Part shown: positions 21,446-34,200 of the stretch, piece after piece
Numbering within the stretch: position 1 is the stretch's first letter
How the letters are laid out: each line of letters opens with the position of its first letter
Source of the DNA: Auricularia sp. M13
Taxonomy: Eukaryota > Basidiomycota > Agaricomycetes > Auriculariales > Auriculariaceae
Direction: 5' to 3'
Assembly: GCA_037042915.1 (NCBI GenBank)
Contig: CM073201.1
Coordinates: forward strand, 3,038,001 to 3,102,000
DNA: 64,000 nucleotides
Made by a program: the position numbers and the translations under genes
The notes under the pieces: model-generated
What the model saw: the letters and a program-made list of their open reading frames with translations, nothing else
Told to the model about the DNA's origin: nothing
Databases searched by the model: none

Positions 21446-24400
21446 GTGCCGGCTTATGCCAGGCTCTGCAACGACTTGACGGCTGCTCGCAACGCAGCCA
21501 CTAGCAATGGCCCTGTGGCAATCACATACACGACAATAGGCGTATGGCTAGCTCTCGCACGCCGCCAGAACCAGTGGCCCCGTATATTGCGCGTCCGCCG
21601 CAATGGCTCAAGCGAACTCATGCAACGGCTGACATCGGTGAGGCCTGTGTTCCAATCCAACTGAGCATGAATTGATTGCGAATAGGATACTCCGGATTCT
21701 ACCCACCACTTCCCAATGCGCAGGAGGAACAGCTCACCGATTCTGCTGTACAGCAAGGCTACACGGCGCCGCCAGAAGTCAATGTGCGTGGCACCAAGTC
21801 GCAAGCATTTCTGGCACACGCTGATTTGACTAGGCAGAAAGCTTCAACGCAAAGGGAGAAGCTACCAAGAGTTTTGCAGTGGGAACCGCGCTCGAAGATC
21901 TGAAGCAGCTCTTGGAGCTCGTCATTGAACGGCGAGCAGACAATGCATCCAGACTTCCGTATGCCCATAAAGAAAATTTGCTGTGGCATATGCTCATGTC
22001 TTCCTAGACCCTCTACGTTCAAGGTTCCTGGACGGGTCACATTCACGGAGACACGACGCGTCGGTTGGGTCAACGAGCTCGCCGACCCGGACACGCCGCT
22101 CAGCAAGCTCGGCAAGAGCGTGCCGCACGGATTCAAGGGCCATGACCTGCTCGAGATGCTGCAGACCAACAAAATTGCCGTCTCTCGAGCGGTATGGTAT
22201 GTCCGTGTGCTCGGCGCAAACGAGACGCAGGGCATGCGCAACCGGCCCAACTTCCACCCCAGCATGTACAGTGTGGAATGGGCCAACGTTGTCACGAGCT
22301 ACCTCAAGAAGCTGCTAGCCGACATTGCCCTTCCCAGTGCGCCTCGAGCAGGACTCAATATCAAGCAGACATTCAAGAGCATTCTTGCTGAACCCGACTC
22401 TCGTGAGCGGTGGTTGACCCGATACTCTTACTGGTGAGTCGAGCGCGTCTCCCGCAACACAATCTGCCTGGCGGTCGCCCTCTGCGTTTTATTGCAACAT
22501 GATCTGCGTCGCGGATTTTGTTGCGGCCGGTTGAGAGCACTCTGTGATGACTTGCTGACATTTTTCAGTTTGGATCTTGTTCGGGAATTCTACGCAGAGT
22601 CTCTTGTGGACCACTGCACGTTTCTGTCCTGGCTTTGTCAACACCTTGCCGGCGCCAACCTCGCACAGGCCTTTTTCATCGCTGGCTTGATGGAGGAATA
22701 CTCGGATGGCCTGCTCGGGCATCGTGCCTTCGCACGACCGGTCATAGAGAGCTGCCTGGCTAGGTTGACCGAAATTGAGGCTTCTCCCGTCAAGGAGAAT
22801 ATGGTCTTCCTCTCGTCGACGATCAAATCGCTTCTCCACGTGCGTCGGCCTCCAAGCCCCCAAATATGTAATAACGCCTATTTCAGCGTGCTTTGGCCGC
22901 AGTGCCCGACGCGCTTGTCAGCCCAGGCATCTGGATGTACCACTCGGGCATCCTTCGCGACGTCTTGGGCCATGCGGACGACTTCCGCGAAGTCGAGCAG
23001 CGCAACGAGGCGCTGGTGTTCCGCATCCTGCCCGAGCGCGCGATGGCGGAGGTGGCACGGCGCTGGACATCGACCTGCATGCGCGTGGACGTGGGTTCAA
23101 GAATGTACATACGCTGCAATAGACTTGTGTTGACGAGTTCTCTCAGATGCGTCGAAACGGAGGTGCAGGGTTTTTCCATAGGTACGAAAAATTTCAACAG
23201 GATTTAGTAAAATTTGGCAGAGATTCGGCCCGGCCGAGGCCCGGTATTTACAATGTCAAAATGCACGACCGTGAGGGGGTTACCTTGGGTGCAGCGACGA
23301 ACGAGGGCTGGTGTTGAGGGCGATGATGAGAAGGGCATAGTCCCGAGGTGAGAGAGATGGGGAAGAGACGACAGAGCTGGGTCCCAACCTGCAGGCCTTA
23401 TATACTCTCTGAGGGCGCCTATTCCAAGCGAGGGCGGTGAGAGCTGAGTGATGCCCCGGACGTTCTCACCTTTGTTTCCCTCGTCTCTCCGCGCGCAGAG
23501 TACCTCACCACCTGCAGCAACGCAGGCATGCTTATTGGCCTCGAATGCGACTCTGGGGCTCGTCGCTGGGCTGCTCGACTTGCTTCGGCGGGCGAGAAAT
23601 GCCGCAGCCGGTCGGGGCGATCCTAGCCAAGCGACCCGCTGACACACGCATTTTCACACACCCCGGCCACCTTCTAGTTGTGAGACAACCTCCCGGTGCT
23701 TACTGCATGTTGTATAACCTGTTTTTCTACTAGCTGCACTGGCGGCAACGTCTCAAGCTCGTTGTGCAGCATACGACCTCCCGAAGACCTTCTCGTCATT
23801 CCCATCAACTTCCTGCCCAGCCATACACTTCAATTTAGGCTCAATACATTGTGTGTGACTCAGAATGATTGTCTCTAGCCGCGTTCAACGTCATCCCGTG
23901 CTGAGAGTGCATATATGGTATGATTTCTATTATGGCACATACTGTGACAGGACATATGTACATGACGAACACAGGCAGTATAGGACGCATGGAGGGAGAG
24001 GAAGGACCGATGCAGAACGCCATCCGCATCGCGTCTGCAGGCGGTTGCGTGGGAATCCAATCGAGGCTCACAGGCGCAAACGGCGGCGCCAACATCAAGG
24101 TCAGCTCACCTATGACCCACGCGGGCAGATGTCCACGCGGCGAATGCAGCGGTGGGAAAACCAGATCCGGAAACAGACGTTGGCCGACGAGATGCGCGGC
24201 GGGAGACACTGGTGCGAACGGAGGGCTGGGGAACCGGCGCTGGCCTCAGCGCGAGTTGTGCGCCGCTGGCGTAATGCGACGGCAGCGTGAACCAGTGCGC
24301 AACGCCATCTCGTCGGCGGGAGCGCCCAGGAGTTGACCCATGGAGAACGCCATCACTCGCGCGTGTGCATGTGCAGCCGTCGTAACCGACGAACAGGTTC

Positions 24401-27400
24401 CGACGTGAGACGGAGAGCGCAACGCGCGCGAATTTGCAGAGGGTGTTGGCGTGCGTGTACACGGTCAGCTCGCGATCAGCGCGGAGGTCGGGTACATCGT
24501 CCGAAAACGTCACTGTCGGGGAAGTCGCGTTGCATCCACCGCCTCCAGCGAGGAGAAAACAGACCCTGAAGATGCGAACGGTCAGCGAGGCTGAAATGAG
24601 GCGCATAGCGTGCGGGTGGACCATTCAGTGGTTTTGGAAGCACGCCACGCGATGTCGCGCGGCGATCGGGCGCCGACTTCTGACGTTGGCGCTCGTCGCG
24701 AGAGCGCGACGTTGACCTGCAAGAGAACGTCAGTTTCGGCTCGTCGACTGAAACGCACCATTAGTGAGGGGCCGAAGGTCAACGGAGTCGTTCCCGAAAT
24801 TTTGACCTTGCGGTGAGCTTTTTGATGGCGATTTCGCGGTGCGCGCTGCGGGCACCAATCGCGCAGCCACGCATTGGCGACGCATGCCGCGTCTGCGGCG
24901 GGAACGACATATGACCTGGCGCGTTGAGAGCTCGTCAGTCCCGCAAAAACGGTGAGTGTGGCCATCCGACGCACCAGCTGAGTCGCGGAGCGCGCGGCAC
25001 TCCGCGTCCAGATTTCGACCGCGAGGATGTCACAGGTCTCCAAGATCTGTTAGTGCGATTCCGACGCAGACACGGCTTGCGTACCTAGTGGGCGTTATGC
25101 TTTGGCAACGGAGTCGCTCCCAGAAAAATGACCTCGTGGGTACATTTTTGATGGGAAAGTAGACGCCCAGGCGTGTTTTTTGATGGGTGTCTGCACGACG
25201 CAGCTGGTGCGCGGCGCTGGGAGCGACGTGTCCGTCAAACGCAGAAATTTCACCTGCACAGATGTTAGTGCCGCCAGACGCTCGATATCAAGTACTCACG
25301 ACCTGGAGCACAAGCAAGTTCGACGACACACTGGAAATGCGTCAGAAAAGTCGCGAAGGAAATGATTGGGGATACGGCAGAGCGAGCGCATACGAAGCGA
25401 TACGTTGACGCGTATGCTTTCGGTGAGCTGCGGTTGAACACGACACGCAGAACAGCGCAGTGCAATTCTGCATTGGAAATGCGGAGGTGTGAACCGCGCG
25501 CGAGAGCGATGTGGATGGCGAGGGTTGATGGGTGGGATTATGGCAGAAAAGGAATATAAGCTCACCTGGAATGCAATGCATCCTGAACACCGGTCGCATA
25601 GTAGATCCGTTCACATAGCGCTTGACGCTTCCGTTGTCTGCAAAGCAGAGACTTCAGACGCAGAAGACGCAGGAGAGAAAAAAACTGTTCTCACCTTGTG
25701 TCGGCTCTCAACGAGAACCGTGGACTCCAGACGCAGTCCGGCATGTCTGTGCGGCGGTAGGAACAGCGCGAGACGGTCGCAGGACAAGAGGTCGGCAGTG
25801 CGGGATGGTGGACAGAGAAGGGAGAGAAGCGGAGTTTGCCGATGTGCTCTTCGCGTGAGCACGGTTGTCGGCACTGCTCGCCGGCAGCCGTACTGAAAAG
25901 CGTCCCGGCGTCACAGAATCGTGGGGGAAGAAAGAGAAAAGATGCAAGATCTTTATGCACCGGCCAGATTGCGTTACGAGGTTGAACGTCACGCAGGGAT
26001 GTGTAATCGCTGCTGAGCTCCTCCGAGCCGCGGCATCATGTGCTGTGCAGCGATCTGTTTGCCAGCATCTCGCGTATGTTGCCACTCCTACTGGCATTAC
26101 CTCACGCCCGCTCTGGCTTTGTTACGCGAAAGGGACTGGTACGAGCATTGAAACCTACGCAGCAGAGGAGCTGTGCCGTCTGTACCTCGAAGTCGGTGCA
26201 TCTGTGGCACAGAAACCGCGAGAGCTCAAGGACACATGGGCCACGCATTCTATTTCCAATGCAACGAGCAGCTCAACACACTATTGAATGGTCGGGCTGA
26301 ATATCCGGTGGTGACGCGAGATAACGCTTGTGAGTTCCGCGGCACGCGCGCGGTCGTCCGATTCCATGCATACATTCTCGAGGTATGCTAATGATCTCTC
26401 TCTGATTCAGTGGTGGGAAGCTAATGCTATGGAAATAATGAAGCTCAACGGATACAGAAGCCCCTGGAGGGGCTAACGGCCGGATTTACATGCAGTCATC
26501 CCAAAGCTGAATTCACTTTTTCGCACTTTTGACCACTTGAACATGTTGGCACGCATACAAAAACGTCACGTGACCTCAGGAGCCGTCAGGGGTCACGCTC
26601 GCTCGTCGGGATGGTGCAGAAATGGCGTTCTCACGTGCCGGAGCGGGCCAGAAGCCCGCGTGCAAACTCCGCTCGCTGAAGAACAACAGCCCAGAACTCG
26701 CCCGCGACGACCGGCGCCTGCCATCTCGCCACGTCATAAACTGCGCAGGTACTCCGGCATGCCATAACCGTGTTCATTTCAAAGAAATCGCCAGTGGGAC
26801 GAGATCTGCGTAGGCGGCGCGGTTGCGACGCATTCCGCGCATTACTCACTTTCCACTCAGTTTTTCTGCTTCTCGTTTCACGGCCATCATTCTCCGGTCG
26901 ATCGCGCATCAGATCTGCTGACTCGACGCGTCCAAACGCGGCCGCTCGGCGTCCGCGCTCTAGTGCGAGTTTTGGCTTCCTGAGGGTATAGGGGTACCCC
27001 TACCCCCACTGCACGCTCAACGGGCGCTTATTTTGGTTCAGGCATGAGCCTATACCAGAATCACAAGTTGGGCGACGCTCTGAGGCGAGGAATTCGCTCT
27101 GCGAGTCGTACTCGGGTGGCTAAACCAAGGCTAAACACCCATCACACGCACTCTCGTAGCCGCGGCACCGGTCCTCCGGGCTTCCCACGGCACAGTCGTA
27201 ACGCATCAGCACGCGCAGTCGTACGATGGCCCGGAATAGATACGGGCGGAACGAGCAGCGTATAAAGGAAGGTGCGGAAGCGGATCGAGGTCAGCATCGG
27301 GTCTTCCTCCCGCCTTCTTCGCCCTTCCTCGCATCCTCTCTACCGCTCTCAGCCTCGGCTTCGACGTCTTCGACGCTGACCTGCCTACGCATGACCCACT

Positions 27401-30400
27401 CGCAGCTCGACGTCCGCGAACGGACGCGCTTGCTTCGCCGGCGTCGCCGTCAACAGCATTCGCATCCTCTCCTCGACGCTGCGATCGGCCGTCTTGTCTA
27501 GGTACGCTTCCTAACAGAATCCTGCGTGTGACACATGCTAATACATCATCATCTCTTGGAATCCATTCAGGAATCCGTCCACCATCGTGCAAGCTAGCTA
27601 ACGCTCTCTCGATCGGCAGCCACTCTCGCCGTCAACCGCGGCTTCCGTTCCCTCCCCTGATCCCAAACGGTGAGTGCTCCAAATATTCAGTATCCCGCAC
27701 CGAGCTGATACATCATCATTTCTTGAAATGCATTCAGGTTGCGTCCGTCAACGCGCGAGACGTCGGCGGCGTTCTCTCGCGCACCGCAACTCGCTACCGA
27801 TTCCCGTCGCCGTCCTTCGTCAACGCTGCTTTTCTCCGCCAATAGTCGAGGTAAGCATTCTGGATTTGCATTGACGTTCCCCTTATTGATACATCATCAT
27901 CTCCTGGACCCATATGTGCCCGTTGTTGTACAGTCAAATCAGTTTGCGTGCGATCGTTCGACCCGCTACCACCGTTTGGACGCATCGGTTGCATCGGCAA
28001 CGTTGGTGTGAGTACCATGCCGTCCTGACTATCCTATCGCTCGCTGATTCATCGTCGTTTCGATGCTTGCGGGACATTTGTCGCTGTTGGGCCAGCGGGA
28101 CCACCGACTTCACATCGACGCATAACGTACGTTTCACTCTCATTTTTCGCGCATAAACCTCTGTGCTCATCGCAATATGCAGTGGACACACTCAGGCGCC
28201 ATCGAAGAGGCGTGCGGATCGCGGGACGGGCAAATAATGTTGTCATTGACAAAACTGGGCATAATGGTGCGTACACCCCTCCCACGAGCTACCTATCGCA
28301 AACGCGCATGCGGATGTCATTCCGAGCATCGAGGCGCACCTCTGGCTGCCCGAATTTCGGGCTGCAGCAGCGGTAGACGCTGTTGCGTGTCCGAGTCGGT
28401 GCGGCCGAGCCGAGGGCACACCACTCGAACCGCGGCGAGCCGCGCGCGTAGCGCTCGTTTTCCATCGTCTATGGCATGGTGTCGATGCCTGACGGGCAGC
28501 AGGAAGCGCGCGAGAGCGAGACCGTACCGCAGCGTCCGCCGTCGTGCGCGCCGGCCGAAAACGGCCATATCGCACGCACCGCGCACAGGGCGTGCACGAT
28601 GCACCGCATGCGCGTTCTGCGTCGTTGACTCCATGCGTGGCGGCCGGGATATTGACGTTGCGCATCGTGCGCGCGAGATCGTGCACGGGCGGTTGGCTCG
28701 CGCGGCCCGACCGATAATGGCCATATCGCCCGAACCGCGTTGAATCGCGCGCACTGCGACGCATATCCGAGTTCAGTGACCTCGGAGCTGTCCACAGCGG
28801 AAGTGGTGTGCGCGCCGTATGCCTGCGGAGTCCGTGAGACTCATCGGCAGCTCCGATGCGCACGCGCCGCGTTTCCCACCGCGTCGCGCATCCGAAGCTC
28901 GTTCTGCGGGTGGGAGGTCGTAGAATGAGCTATGCGCGATGTCAGCGTGCTGTTGGAATCGGAGAACGAGCCTCGGACGCACGCTGAGCGTCGGTCTGTC
29001 GTCAGATCCGACCCAAGCTGCCGAACTCGTTCCGCGTGTTCGACGCGGAATTTGCGTGTCGGGGATGGATAATGCAGTCCTATGCTCACTCAGGAACCCG
29101 TTCCTGAAAGCCGTGGGGTCGTGAGCGTTGAGATCGCGAACTGAGTCAAACCAAAAAAAAATCGGACGCACCGAGTTGAGCACAGAAGGCGTCTTGAACG
29201 CCGGCATTCGATAAACTTCTTAAATGATAGCCCGTAGCCCGTAATCTTGAGTTGTTTGCACGAGGGGTGGATACTGCGCGCGCGATCGTCTGGGCGGACA
29301 GAAAGTCACAAAAGCAAAACTTGTCCAAACTCGAAAAGAACGGTACGCACGGATAGCCCGATCAAAGCCGCATGCCGACCCTGTGTTGAATTTGCAGATT
29401 TCGAAGGTGTTCGGCCTGCGCGTGCGACGCGATGCCGAATGAGCTGTTAAAAAAGTTGTTCAATTCCGACGATAAGGGTGCGTACGGATAGCCAGGATGA
29501 AGCCGCATGCTGATATGATGTTGTATTTGCAGAATGCGGACTTGGACGGTGGGAACGTGCTTCGCGGTGGCGGCCGGCAGATACCCCGCGCTCAGGCTTG
29601 CGCTCCGTCCCGCGCGTTGTCGAACGGCCCCGCGGGCGCTGCATGCTGCAGCAGGTTGACTGCACCAGCTCCCGTAAGAGCTGCGCGAGGTCGACGAGTT
29701 CTAATCGCTTCAGCGAGGTGAGTCGCGGTCACTACCCAACTCAGTAAAACTGACGGCCGTTCACTACGCACACACACTCACACGTTGCTTTTGCAGGCTA
29801 CTCACGGTCTTTTCGAGGCGGACGGTTTGGGAGGGCAATGAGTCTATTGCGGTCTATCTACGCGGTCGTACTATGTACACGCGTGACGTTCATTCCACCT
29901 CCTCGGCGCGCGCGGCGCAGATTCTACGGGCGCGTGAGCTCGAGCTGGCGTCAAGGGCCTGCGGTACGTACCCTTTCGCCGATCCGCGGCGTTTTGGCGG
30001 TCGCTGATCTGCAGTCGAGCAGGTTGCGTCCAGTCGAGCGCGGCCAAGTTGAAACTGAGCTCCGGGTCCGTCAACATGCGCGTTTCGAAGTACCATTCAG
30101 TCGAGCTCACCTTTCAGACGATGCCGCCGCACAAGGTGCTGTGCATCGCGTTTGTTCGCACCAGGAATCGATTTTGCACGGTGCGTGGAATTTGTCTGCT
30201 TGCTGGATCAGCATGCAGTCGGCGCGCGCAGACTGTGGGTACGCACTCTGCACTGGTGGGCGTCAGAGTCCAATGCGCGGTGCGTTGGCTGGCACCCGTT
30301 TCGAGCGCTCGCTGAGCAGCTTCGCGTTCGGGTTCGCCGTTTGAGCTCTTTCTGCGAGCGCATCGCCGTCCGCCGAATAATTGGCTGACTGTGACCGATG

Positions 30401-31190
30401 AACAGCTGCGAGCTCGTTAGCAAAAATCGAGAATTAGAAATATTGTAATTAGTACTGACCGGAGCGGCGCGTTTGGGGCGGCGGGAGACGGCGACGAGCA
30501 GCGGTGAGCAGGTCGGGGCAGCGTCAAGGCAGCGCACGCTCGCCGCTGGCAAAGGTCGGGAGATGGCGGAGGAGCGCGCAGAGGGCGCGGTCGCTGCTGA
30601 TGACGACGAGCAACGACGCGACGAGTGAAGGCGGCGTGACCGTGAATCGTGCTCGTCGGTGAAGGTGACGAGTAAGGCCTTGCGCGGTGATGGCGCTCGA
30701 TGGAGTTGAGCACGGCTGGGCGCGCGTCCAGCATGCTGCCGCGAGCGATGCCGGGCGTGCGCACGCCGCGGTCGTCGCTGCCGACGGCGGCGAGGTGGGC
30801 GCAGAAGACGGCGCGTGGGCAGTGCTGCTGGCGGCGAGCGCGCGGTATGTATGCGGCGAGCGCGGCTAGCGTGCGAGCCACGGACGGCGGGCGCGCTCGA
30901 GCTGGGCGGGCGGGCGTCCAGCATGCGGGCGCGAGGCGATGCCGGGCGTACGCACGTCGCGGTCGTCGCTGCTGACGGCGGCGAGGTGGGCGCAGACGAC
31001 GGCGCGAGGCCACCGCAGCTGGCGGCGACGGCGGTCTGGCGGCGAGCGCGCGGTATGCGGGCAGCGAGCAAGCCGCGGGCGGCGGGCTGCAGCTGGCGCG
31101 CTCTGCGTCGTCGGCAGCAGCGTGCGCGCGGGCGGGCTGCAGAGCGCGCGAATGGTCGAGGACGGACAGGGTGGGGCGGAAGTCAGAGTC
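21446..31190 (+). repeat. Tandem array unit 3 (9745 bp)
   Basis: Same length and order as unit 2; landmarks are shifted by 9745 bases. The differences I saw are small, for example a missing G near 24,330, an extra AG near 25,675 and A-run length near 29,150. It contains the same spacer signals, with TATA at 27,261. Confidence 0.95.
21544..23207 (+). pseudogene. MED12: Truncated MED12 5' copy 3
   Basis: Exons are 21544-21637, 21686-21783, 21834-21958, 22008-22433, 22569-22839 and from 22887. I saw no difference from copy 2, including the CTCAT branch-point change in intron 3 and the chimeric tail with its stop at 23207. It encodes about 392 Med12 residues if fully spliced, or 121 residues if intron 3 is retained. 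The complete identity with copies 2 and 4, introns included, indicates very recent duplication or continuing homogenisation rather than selection on the protein. Confidence 0.88.
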
Positions 31191-31288
31191 GTGCCGGCTT
31201 ATGCCAGGCTCTGCAACGACTTGACGGCTGCTCGCAACGCAGCCACTAGCAATGGCCCTGTGGCAATCACATACACGACAATAGGCGT
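23090..31288. other. Spacer of unit 3
   Basis: Equivalent in all landmarks to the spacer of unit 2: minus-strand intron series at about 25,256-25,694, palindrome near 26,989, TATA at 27,261, plus-strand intron series from about 27,502, 55-nt intron pair near 29,343-29,532, GC-rich duplicated block at about 30,700-31,145. No recognisable protein gene. Confidence 0.7.
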
Positions 31289-34200
31289 ATGGCTAGCTCT
31301 CGCACGCCGCCAGAACCAGTGGCCCCGTATATTGCGCGTCCGCCGCAATGGCTCAAGCGAACTCATGCAACGGCTGACATCGGTGAGGCCTGTGTTCCAA
31401 TCCAACTGAGCATGAATTGATTGCGAATAGGATACTCCGGATTCTACCCACCACTTCCCAATGCGCAGGAGGAACAGCTCACCGATTCTGCTGTACAGCA
31501 AGGCTACACGGCGCCGCCAGAAGTCAATGTGCGTGGCACCAAGTCGCAAGCATTTCTGGCACACGCTGATTTGACTAGGCAGAAAGCTTCAACGCAAAGG
31601 GAGAAGCTACCAAGAGTTTTGCAGTGGGAACCGCGCTCGAAGATCTGAAGCAGCTCTTGGAGCTCGTCATTGAACGGCGAGCAGACAATGCATCCAGACT
31701 TCCGTATGCCCATAAAGAAAATTTGCTGTGGCATATGCTCATGTCTTCCTAGACCCTCTACGTTCAAGGTTCCTGGACGGGTCACATTCACGGAGACACG
31801 ACGCGTCGGTTGGGTCAACGAGCTCGCCGACCCGGACACGCCGCTCAGCAAGCTCGGCAAGAGCGTGCCGCACGGATTCAAGGGCCATGACCTGCTCGAG
31901 ATGCTGCAGACCAACAAAATTGCCGTCTCTCGAGCGGTATGGTATGTCCGTGTGCTCGGCGCAAACGAGACGCAGGGCATGCGCAACCGGCCCAACTTCC
32001 ACCCCAGCATGTACAGTGTGGAATGGGCCAACGTTGTCACGAGCTACCTCAAGAAGCTGCTAGCCGACATTGCCCTTCCCAGTGCGCCTCGAGCAGGACT
32101 CAATATCAAGCAGACATTCAAGAGCATTCTTGCTGAACCCGACTCTCGTGAGCGGTGGTTGACCCGATACTCTTACTGGTGAGTCGAGCGCGTCTCCCGC
32201 AACACAATCTGCCTGGCGGTCGCCCTCTGCGTTTTATTGCAACATGATCTGCGTCGCGGATTTTGTTGCGGCCGGTTGAGAGCACTCTGTGATGACTTGC
32301 TGACATTTTTCAGTTTGGATCTTGTTCGGGAATTCTACGCAGAGTCTCTTGTGGACCACTGCACGTTTCTGTCCTGGCTTTGTCAACACCTTGCCGGCGC
32401 CAACCTCGCACAGGCCTTTTTCATCGCTGGCTTGATGGAGGAATACTCGGATGGCCTGCTCGGGCATCGTGCCTTCGCACGACCGGTCATAGAGAGCTGC
32501 CTGGCTAGGTTGACCGAAATTGAGGCTTCTCCCGTCAAGGAGAATATGGTCTTCCTCTCGTCGACGATCAAATCGCTTCTCCACGTGCGTCGGCCTCCAA
32601 GCCCCCAAATATGTAATAACGCCTATTTCAGCGTGCTTTGGCCGCAGTGCCCGACGCGCTTGTCAGCCCAGGCATCTGGATGTACCACTCGGGCATCCTT
32701 CGCGACGTCTTGGGCCATGCGGACGACTTCCGCGAAGTCGAGCAGCGCAACGAGGCGCTGGTGTTCCGCATCCTGCCCGAGCGCGCGATGGCGGAGGTGG
32801 CACGGCGCTGGACATCGACCTGCATGCGCGTGGACGTGGGTTCAAGAATGTACATACGCTGCAATAGACTTGTGTTGACGAGTTCTCTCAGATGCGTCGA
32901 AACGGAGGTGCAGGGTTTTTCCATAGGTACGAAAAATTTCAACAGGATTTAGTAAAATTTGGCAGAGATTCGGCCCGGCCGAGGCCCGGTATTTACAATG
33001 TCAAAATGCACGACCGTGAGGGTTACCTTGGGTGCAGCGACGAACGAGGGCTGGTGTTGAGGGCGATGATGAGAAGGGCATAGTCCCGAGGTGAGAGAGA
33101 TGGGGAAGAGACGACAGAGCTGGGTCCCAACCTGCAGGCCTTATATACTCTCTGAGGGCGCCTATTCCAAGCGAGGGCGGTGAGAGCTGAGTGATGCCCC
33201 GGACGTTCTCACCTTTGTTTCCCTCGTCTCTCCGCGCGCAGAGTACCTCACCACCTGCAGCAACGCAGGCATGCTTATTGGCCTCGAATGCGACTCTGGG
33301 GCTCGTCGCTGGGCTGCTCGACTTGCTTCGGCGGGCGAGAAATGCCGCAGCCGGTCGGGGCGATCCTAGCCAAGCGACCCGCTGACACACGCATTTTCAC
33401 ACACCCCGGCCACCTTCTAGTTGTGAGACAACCTCCCGGTGCTTACTGCATGTTGTATAACCTGTTTTTCTACTAGCTGCACTGGCGGCAACGTCTCAAG
33501 CTCGTTGTGCAGCATACGACCTCCCGAAGACCTTCTCGTCATTCCCATCAACTTCCTGCCCAGCCATACACTTCAATTTAGGCTCAATACATTGTGTGTG
33601 ACTCAGAATGATTGTCTCTAGCCGCGTTCAACGTCATCCCGTGCTGAGAGTGCATATATGGTATGATTTCTATTATGGCACATACTGTGACAGGACATAT
33701 GTACATGACGAACACAGGCAGTATAGGACGCATGGAGGGAGAGGAAGGACCGATGCAGAAACGCCATCCGCATCGCGTCTGCAGGCGGTTGCGTGGGAAT
33801 CCAATCGAGGCTCACAGGCGCAAACGGCGGCGCCAACATCAAGGTCAGCTCACCTATGACCCACGCGGGCAGATGTCCACGCGGCGAATGCAGCGGTGGG
33901 AAAACCAGATCCGGAAACAGACGTTGGCCGACGAGATGCGCGGCGGGAGACACTGGTGCGAACGGAGGGCTGGGGAACCGGCGCTGGCCTCAGCGCGAGT
34001 TGTGCGCCGCTGGCGTAATGCGACGGCAGCGTGAACCAGTGCGCAACGCCATCTCGTCGGCGGGAGCGCCCAGGGAGTTGACCCATGGAGAACGCCATCA
34101 CTCGCGCGTGTGCATGTGCAGCCGTCGTAACCGACGAACAGGTTCCGACGTGAGACGGAGAGCGCAACGCGCGCGAATTTGCAGAGGGTGTTGGCGTGCG

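Larger units (their letters stand above)
13345..21543. other. Spacer of unit 2 (reference description of the 8.2-kb spacer)
   Basis: From left to right it holds: junction sequence including an AT-rich stretch; a TATA-like CTTATATAC near 13,652; about 1.5 kb of GC-rich sequence with no clear signal; duplicated CAACGGAGTCG modules at about 15,033 and 15,360; a minus-strand intron series at 15,510-15,948; a palindrome at 17,244; a TATA box at 17,516; a plus-strand intron series from 17,757; two GGCCATATCGC modules about 162 bp apart near 18,820 and 18,975; a 135-bp intron/exon duplication at 19,580-19,800; further intron candidates to 20,270; and a GC-rich internally duplicated block (about 20,960-21,400) that ends in the next MED12 promoter. 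Open frames are long in several phases because of base composition, so they are weak evidence for coding. Confidence 0.7.
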
